This document shows, piece after piece, positions 34,883 through 39,209 of a DNA stretch of 39,209 bases. The stretch covers positions 1-39,209 of the forward strand of contig JAAWUC010000006.1 of the NCBI GenBank assembly GCA_022804995.1, in the 5' to 3' direction. The notes under the pieces are model-generated. The model had not been told where the DNA came from and searched no databases. It worked only from the letters and a program-made list of their open reading frames with translations. The position numbers and the translations under genes are program-made. How positions within the stretch are numbered: position 1 is the stretch's first letter; the number at the start of each line of letters is the position of its first letter. The stretch comes from Oscillospiraceae bacterium (GTDB taxonomy: Bacteria; Bacillota; Clostridia; Oscillospirales; Oscillospiraceae).

Positions 34883-35758
34883 ATGCGCCGCAGCAAAGAT
34901 CGCAGTATCTTCATCGCCTTGTGCGTAGCCCCGGCCACCATTCTGTTTTTCATCTTTATGGTGCTGCCCACGCTCAATGTATTCCGCATGTCCCTCTTCG
35001 AGCGGGGAGCCTACTCCCCCACGGAGACCTTCGTGGGCCTGAACAACTTCAAGGTCCTCTTCCAGGACGCCAAATTCATCTCCGCCATGCAGAACACCAT
35101 TCTGCTCATCGTCATCGTCACGATTGTGACCTTCTTCTTCGCCCTGCTATTCGCCGGGATCCTCACCCGGGAGAAGATCAAGGGACAGAACTTTTTCCGG
35201 GTGATCTTCTACATCCCCAACATTCTCTCCGTGGTGGTTATCGCCGGTATCTTCTCCGCCATCTACAAGCCGGAAAACGGGATGCTCAACTCCATCCTGT
35301 CCTTTATCTCCGGCCATGACGTGATAATCCTCTGGAAGGACCAGAAAATGGTCATTGTCTCCATCATCATCGCTATGGTCTGGCAGGCCATCGGCTACTA
35401 CATGGTTATGTACATGGCCTCCATGGCCGCAGTGCCGGCGGATCTCTACGAGTCCGCCAGTCTGGACGGCGCGGGGCGGATTGCCCAGTTCTTCCAGATC
35501 ACCCTGCCTCTCATCTGGACCAATATCCGCACCACCCTGACCTTCTTCATTATCTCCACCATCAACATGGCTTTCCTGTTTGTCAAGGCCATGGTGGCCA
35601 AGGGCATGGCCGACGTGGGCCTGAGCTTTATGTACAACCAGAAGGACGCCGGCCTCTACGGCTATGCCATGGCCGCCGGCGTGGTGATTTTCCTCTTCTC
35701 CTTCCTGCTGTCGGCGGCGGTCAACAAGGCCACACAGCGGGATGTGCTGGAAATGTAA
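34883..35758 (+). CDS. Sugar ABC transporter permease, MalF type
   Basis: This inner-membrane subunit of a carbohydrate importer has 291 residues and about six transmembrane helices. The first is IFIALCVAPATILFFIFMVL, near the N-terminus. The EAA loop that docks the ATPase reads YESASLDGAGRIAQFFQITL (about residues 190-209), with the conserved glycine. GAGAAGGGAGAG precedes the ATG. It lies 104 bases after the binding-protein gene, across an attenuator, and 12 bases before the second permease. It should pair with the product at 35771 and an ATPase encoded elsewhere. Confidence 0.95.
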   Translation: MRRSKDRSIFIALCVAPATILFFIFMVLPTLNVFRMSLFERGAYSPTETFVGLNNFKVLFQDAKFISAMQNTILLIVIVTIVTFFFALLFAGILTREKIKGQNFFRVIFYIPNILSVVVIAGIFSAIYKPENGMLNSILSFISGHDVIILWKDQKMVIVSIIIAMVWQAIGYYMVMYMASMAAVPADLYESASLDGAGRIAQFFQITLPLIWTNIRTTLTFFIISTINMAFLFVKAMVAKGMADVGLSFMYNQKDAGLYGYAMAAGVVIFLFSFLLSAAVNKATQRDVLEM

Positions 35759-35770
35759 GGAGGCGCCGTT

Positions 35771-36661
35771 ATGAACAAAACCGTGAAAAAAGGCTCCGGC
35801 GAGCCCGTCTTTAAGGCGTTTATCTATGTGGCCCTCATCACCCTGGCGGTGCTGATCATTGTCCCCGTGGCCTGGGTGTTTCTGGCCTCCATTAAGCAGA
35901 ACAGCGAATTCTACGGCAACCCCTGGGCCCTGCCCGCCGGGTTCTACTGGCAAAACTTCGTGGACGCCTGGAACGCCGCCAGCATGGGCAGCTATATGCT
36001 CAACTCCGTCATCGTCACGGCCCTGAGCCTGGCGCTGCTGCTGGTGATCGCCCTGCCGGCGGCCTACTGCCTGTCCCGGTTCCGCTTCACCGGGCGGAAG
36101 CTGCTGAACGTCTGCTTCATGGCGGGGCTCTTCATCAACGTCAACTATATCGTCGTCCCCATTTTCCTCATGCTCAAGGACGGGGACGTGTGGCTCAAGC
36201 AGATGGTGGGCAGCGGCTTCCTCCTCAACAACATCTTCGTGCTGGCGGTGGTCTACGCCTCCACGGCCCTGCCTTTCACCATCTATCTCCTCTCCGGCTA
36301 CTTCGCCACTCTGCCCCACGACTTTGAGGAGGCGGCCTACATCGACGGCGCGGGTTACGGCTCCACCATGGTGCGCATTATCTTCCCCATGGCCCAGCCG
36401 TCCATCATCACCATCATCCTCTTCAATTTTCTCTCCTTCTGGAACGAGTACATCATCTCCATGACCCTCATGAGCAGCGCCACGGGGCAGAGGACCCTGC
36501 CGGTGGGACTGCTGAACCTGATGCAGGCCCAGCAGTCCGCCGCCCAGTACGGCGTTCTCTACGCCGGGCTGGTGCTGGTGATGCTGCCCACCCTGATCCT
36601 CTACATGTGCGTGCAGAAGAAGCTGACCCAGGGCATGACCGTGGGCGGACTGAAAGGTTAA
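35771..36661 (+). CDS. Sugar ABC transporter permease, MalG type
   Basis: This is the second permease of the importer, with 296 residues and about six transmembrane helices. The first is near residues 15-37 (ALITLAVLIIVPVAWVFLAS). The EAA loop FEEAAYIDGAGYGSTMVRII carries the expected EAA and glycine positions, followed by FPMAQPSI. The MalG-like C-terminus ends TQGMTVGGLKG, typical of this group. The ATG follows GGAGGCGCCGTT. The small membrane protein gene starts 10 bases downstream, so all genes from 33348 onward look cotranscribed. Confidence 0.95.
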   Translation: MNKTVKKGSGEPVFKAFIYVALITLAVLIIVPVAWVFLASIKQNSEFYGNPWALPAGFYWQNFVDAWNAASMGSYMLNSVIVTALSLALLLVIALPAAYCLSRFRFTGRKLLNVCFMAGLFINVNYIVVPIFLMLKDGDVWLKQMVGSGFLLNNIFVLAVVYASTALPFTIYLLSGYFATLPHDFEEAAYIDGAGYGSTMVRIIFPMAQPSIITIILFNFLSFWNEYIISMTLMSSATGQRTLPVGLLNLMQAQQSAAQYGVLYAGLVLVMLPTLILYMCVQKKLTQGMTVGGLKG

Positions 36662-36670
36662 GGTGAGATT

Positions 36671-36871
36671 ATGCAATTTTGGAAAGAACACACCGCCCTG
36701 CGGATGATTTTGATGCTCATCACCTTCGTTCTGGGGATGTTCCTGCTGGTATTCGGCTGGAAAATGACCGGACAGATGAAGGGCCTGGGACTCATGCTGG
36801 CGGGCGTCGTGCTGGTGCTTATCACGCTGGCGCTGTACAACAAGCCCTTCGAGGACCCCAAAAAGCGCTGA
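36671..36871 (+). CDS. Small two-helix membrane protein in the sugar ABC operon
   Basis: This is a 66-residue protein. MQFWKEHTALR is followed by hydrophobic helix MILMLITFVLGMFLLVFGW, a short polar turn KMTGQMKG, a second helix LGLMLAGVVLVLITLALY and a charged tail NKPFEDPKKR. AAGGTGAG precedes the ATG. It lies 10 bases after the MalG-type gene and 15 before lnpA, so it is tightly embedded in the operon. The Gly-x-x-x-x-Gly turn and YN(K/R) after the second helix resemble very small proteins seen in other clostridial sugar-ABC operons (DUF6903, from memory). Its function is unknown; a transporter accessory subunit is a reasonable guess. Confidence 0.85.
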   Translation: MQFWKEHTALRMILMLITFVLGMFLLVFGWKMTGQMKGLGLMLAGVVLVLITLALYNKPFEDPKKR

Positions 36872-36886
36872 AAGGGAAAAACGACT

Positions 36887-39052
36887 ATGGAAAAAGAAAT
36901 GAAAGGCCGGGTAACTATCCCCACAGACGTGGATGTAGTGCCCGAGACGCTGGCGCTTCTGGAGCGCTGGGGCGCTGACGCCATCCGGGACTGCGACGGC
37001 ACCGACTACCCGGAGGAGCTCAAGGCGGTGGACGCCAAGGTCTACTCCACCTACTACACCACCCGGAAGGACAACGCCTGGGCGAAAGCCAACCCCGACG
37101 AGGTCCAGCAGTGCTACATTCAGACCGCCTTCCACACCGCCGGGGAGGGGCCTCTGTCCATCCCCCTGATGCGGGGTGTCAGCAGGGAGCTGCTGGAGGT
37201 CAATACCCGGGACGACATCAAGCGCTGGTGGGAGGTCATGGACCGCACCGCCGGCGAGCCCCTCTCCCCCGATGCCTGGCGCTATGACGGGGAGGCCGGC
37301 TGCGTGGTGATCGAGGCCCCGGATGCCTTCCACGACTACACGGTCAGCTTCCTGGCCTACCTCATCTGGGACCCGGTCCACATGTACAACGCTGTTACAA
37401 ATGGCTGGAAGGACTTCGAGCACCAGATCACCTTCGATGTCCGCCAGCCCAAGACCCGCAGGTTCACCATGGAGCGGCTGCGGAGGTTCATCGCGGACCA
37501 CCCCTATGTGGACGTGATCCGCTACACCACCTTCTTCCACCAGTTCACCCTGGTCTTCGACGAGCTCAAGCGAGAGAAGTACGTGGACTGGTACGGCTAC
37601 TCCGCCAGCGTCTCCCCCTATATCCTGGAGCAGTTTGAAAAAGAGGCTGGCTACCGGTTCCGCCCCGAGTTCATCATCGACCAGGGCTACTACAACAACC
37701 AGTACCGGGTGCCCTCCAAGGAGTTCAAGGACTTCATGGCCTTCCAGCGCCGGGAGGTGGCCAAGCTGGCGAAAGAGATGGTGGACATCACCCACGAGCT
37801 GGGCAAGGAGGCCATGATGTTCCTGGGGGACCACTTCATCGGCACCGAGCCCTATATGGACGAGTTCAAGTCCATCGGCCTGGACGCGGTGGTGGGCAGC
37901 GTGGGCAACGGCTCCACCCTGCGGCTCATCTCCGATATCCCCGGCGTAAAGTACACGGAGGGCCGGTTTTTGCCCTACTTCTTCCCGGACACCTTCCACG
38001 AGGGGGGCGACCCCGTCCGGGAGGCCAAGGAGAACTGGGTCACGGCCCGGCGGGCCATCCTCCGCAAGCCCATCGACCGCATCGGCTACGGGGGCTATCT
38101 GAAGCTGGCCTGCCAATTCCCGGCGTTTATCGATTACGTGGAGAGCGTGTGCCGGGAGTTCCGGGAGCTGTACGCCAATATCGGCGGGGCAAAGCCCTAC
38201 TGCGTGAAGACCGTGGCGGTGCTCAACAGCTGGGGCCGGGCCCGGTCCTGGGGCTGCCACATGGTCCACCACGCCCTGTACCAGAAGCAGAACTACTCCT
38301 ACGCCGGGGTCATGGAGGCCCTGTCGGGAGCGCCCTTTGACGTAAAGTTCCTCAGCTTCGACGACCTGAAGGCGGACCCCAAGGTTCTGGAGGGCGTGGA
38401 TGTGCTCATCAACGTGGGCGACGGCGACACGGCCCACACCGGCGGCGCGGTTTGGGAGGCCCCGGATATCTCCGCGGCGGTGAAGCGCTTCGTCTGGAAC
38501 GGCGGCGGCTTCATCGGCGTAGGGGAGCCCTCCGGCCACCAGTACCAGGGCCGGTACCTCCAGCTGGCCGGCGTGCTGGGGGTGGAGAAGGAGACCGGCT
38601 TCACCCTGGGTTACGACAAGTACAACTGGGAGGAGCACCCGGACCACTTCATTCTGGCGGACTGCGAGGGCCCCGTGGACTTCGGCGAGGGGAAGAAGAG
38701 CATGTACGCCCTGGAGGGCGCCCAGGTGCTGGTCCAGCGGGACCGGGAGGTCCAGATGGCGGTAAACGAGTTCGGCGCGGGACGGGCGGTGTATCTCTCC
38801 GGCCTGCCTTACAGCTTCGCCAACAGCCGCCTGCTCCACCGGGCCGTGCTGTGGAGCGCCCATGGGGAGGAGCAGCTGAACCGCTGGCTGTCCTCCAACT
38901 ACCGCGTGGATGTCCACGCCTATGTGGAGAGCGGGAAATACTGCGTGGTCAACAACACCTACGAGCCCCAGTCCACCACGGTCTTCCGGGGCGACGGGTC
39001 CAGCTTCCGTCTGGATTTGGCGGCCAACGAGATCCGCTGGTACGAAATTTAG
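36887..39052 (+). CDS. lnpA: GH112 1,3-beta-galactosyl-N-acetylhexosamine phosphorylase
   Basis: This cytoplasmic phosphorylase cleaves galacto-N-biose (Gal-b1,3-GalNAc) and/or lacto-N-biose I (Gal-b1,3-GlcNAc) with phosphate to alpha-galactose 1-phosphate plus the N-acetylhexosamine. The 721-residue product matches GH112 throughout: GRVTIPTDVDVVPETLALLE at the start, WDPVHMYNAVTNGW, and FLGDHFIGTEPY. The Asp of GDH is residue 315, corresponding to catalytic Asp313 of Bifidobacterium longum LnpA. NVGDGDTAHTGG and GGGFIGVGEPSGHQ follow in the glutamine-amidotransferase-like domain. AAAGGG precedes the ATG. As last gene of the operon it explains the transporter's likely cargo. The preference between GNB and LNB, or a related substrate such as Gal-rhamnose, cannot be set from sequence alone. 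Confidence 0.95.
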   Translation: MEKEMKGRVTIPTDVDVVPETLALLERWGADAIRDCDGTDYPEELKAVDAKVYSTYYTTRKDNAWAKANPDEVQQCYIQTAFHTAGEGPLSIPLMRGVSRELLEVNTRDDIKRWWEVMDRTAGEPLSPDAWRYDGEAGCVVIEAPDAFHDYTVSFLAYLIWDPVHMYNAVTNGWKDFEHQITFDVRQPKTRRFTMERLRRFIADHPYVDVIRYTTFFHQFTLVFDELKREKYVDWYGYSASVSPYILEQFEKEAGYRFRPEFIIDQGYYNNQYRVPSKEFKDFMAFQRREVAKLAKEMVDITHELGKEAMMFLGDHFIGTEPYMDEFKSIGLDAVVGSVGNGSTLRLISDIPGVKYTEGRFLPYFFPDTFHEGGDPVREAKENWVTARRAILRKPIDRIGYGGYLKLACQFPAFIDYVESVCREFRELYANIGGAKPYCVKTVAVLNSWGRARSWGCHMVHHALYQKQNYSYAGVMEALSGAPFDVKFLSFDDLKADPKVLEGVDVLINVGDGDTAHTGGAVWEAPDISAAVKRFVWNGGGFIGVGEPSGHQYQGRYLQLAGVLGVEKETGFTLGYDKYNWEEHPDHFILADCEGPVDFGEGKKSMYALEGAQVLVQRDREVQMAVNEFGAGRAVYLSGLPYSFANSRLLHRAVLWSAHGEEQLNRWLSSNYRVDVHAYVESGKYCVVNNTYEPQSTTVFRGDGSSFRLDLAANEIRWYEI

Positions 39053-39086
39053 CCCTGTGCCTGCCGCACGCTTTGCAGTGCAAAAG

Positions 39087-39120
39087 GAGGCCGCCATCCC
39101 TTATGGGGGATGGCGGCCTC
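39087..39120 (-). terminator. Hairpin terminator downstream of lnpA, T-run on the minus strand
   Basis: A 14-bp stem, GAGGCCGCCATCCC (39087-39100) with GGGATGGCGGCCTC (39107-39120), is followed by TTTT only on the minus strand. It can still block rightward transcription partly. Confidence 0.7.
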
Positions 39121-39129
39121 AGCCTGTCG

Positions 39130-39165
39130 AAAAAAGGCCTGTCTGGCTTCAAAACCAGACAGGCC
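39130..39165 (-). terminator. Second hairpin terminator, minus strand
   Basis: An 11-bp stem, GGCCTGTCTGG (39136-39146) with CCAGACAGGCC (39155-39165), is followed on the minus strand by TTTTTT (39130-39135). It implies a leftward-transcribed gene beyond the right edge. Confidence 0.75.
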
Positions 39166-39209
39166 ACAAAGTTAATGAGGGATAAAATGTACGAGTAGGC
39201 AGTGGAGGA

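Noticed and set aside
35147-39097. A 1316-codon open frame on the minus strand across the permease and GH112 genes
   Set aside because: It is antisense to recognisable genes, is His/Gly/Val/Leu-rich as expected of a reversed GC-rich frame, and has no domain or ribosome-binding site.
39172-39209. Possible 3' end of a minus-strand gene with a stop at 39172-39174
   Set aside because: Only about a dozen codons are visible, too few to support a coding call, although the adjacent leftward terminators fit such a gene.

Overview
The window is 39.2 kb of GC-rich, densely coding DNA from a Gram-positive anaerobe, most likely a gut member of the Clostridia (Oscillospiraceae, Flavonifractor/Lawsonibacter-like). 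The taxon is inferred from gene content: HPr kinase, WhiA, YvcK, AddAB and an S-layer-homology surface protein on a high-GC background, with Gram-positive Shine-Dalgarno sites and sigma-A promoters. No rRNA, tRNA, CRISPR array, prophage or transposase gene was seen.

Layout. 1-1260 (-): IMP dehydrogenase, cut by the left edge, strikingly like the Tritrichomonas foetus enzyme. 1552-4299 (+): secreted S-layer-homology protein. 4354-5991 (+): CBS/DRTGG-regulated family II pyrophosphatase. 6100-18277 (-): whiA, an MBL-fold hydrolase, dnaE, addB and addA, reading leftward to a bidirectional terminator. 18278-19119: a small accessory module made of a structured inverted-repeat element, a 72-aa XRE repressor and a 74-aa protein. 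The last two are served by overlapping face-to-face promoters with candidate operators. 19104-23890 (-): hprK, a ROK glucokinase, murB, rapZ and yvcK. The accessory module thus separates yvcK from whiA, which are commonly adjacent in Firmicutes.

24114-24302 (+) is rpmB (zinc-type L28). 24393-27116 (-) holds yqeG, an M24 aminopeptidase and an unrecognised 368-aa protein. 27199-27978 (+) is an unrecognised, possibly barrel-like protein. 28029-29144 (-) is an AT-richer methyltransferase-like gene that looks acquired. rpsU and leuS follow on the minus strand, each with its own strong promoter.

32167-39052 is a sugar-acquisition locus. An AraC-type regulator is divergent from a lipoprotein solute-binding protein, two ABC permeases, a 66-aa two-helix membrane protein and a GH112 galacto-N-biose/lacto-N-biose phosphorylase. 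The likely role is uptake of a Gal-beta-1,3-HexNAc disaccharide (mucin core 1 or milk-oligosaccharide derived), followed by phosphorolysis to galactose 1-phosphate and N-acetylhexosamine. No ATPase gene is present, so a shared ATPase encoded elsewhere is inferred.

The points most worth a second look are the XRE/74-aa switch and its neighbouring repeat, the parasite-like IMP dehydrogenase, and the GH112 operon with its small membrane protein.
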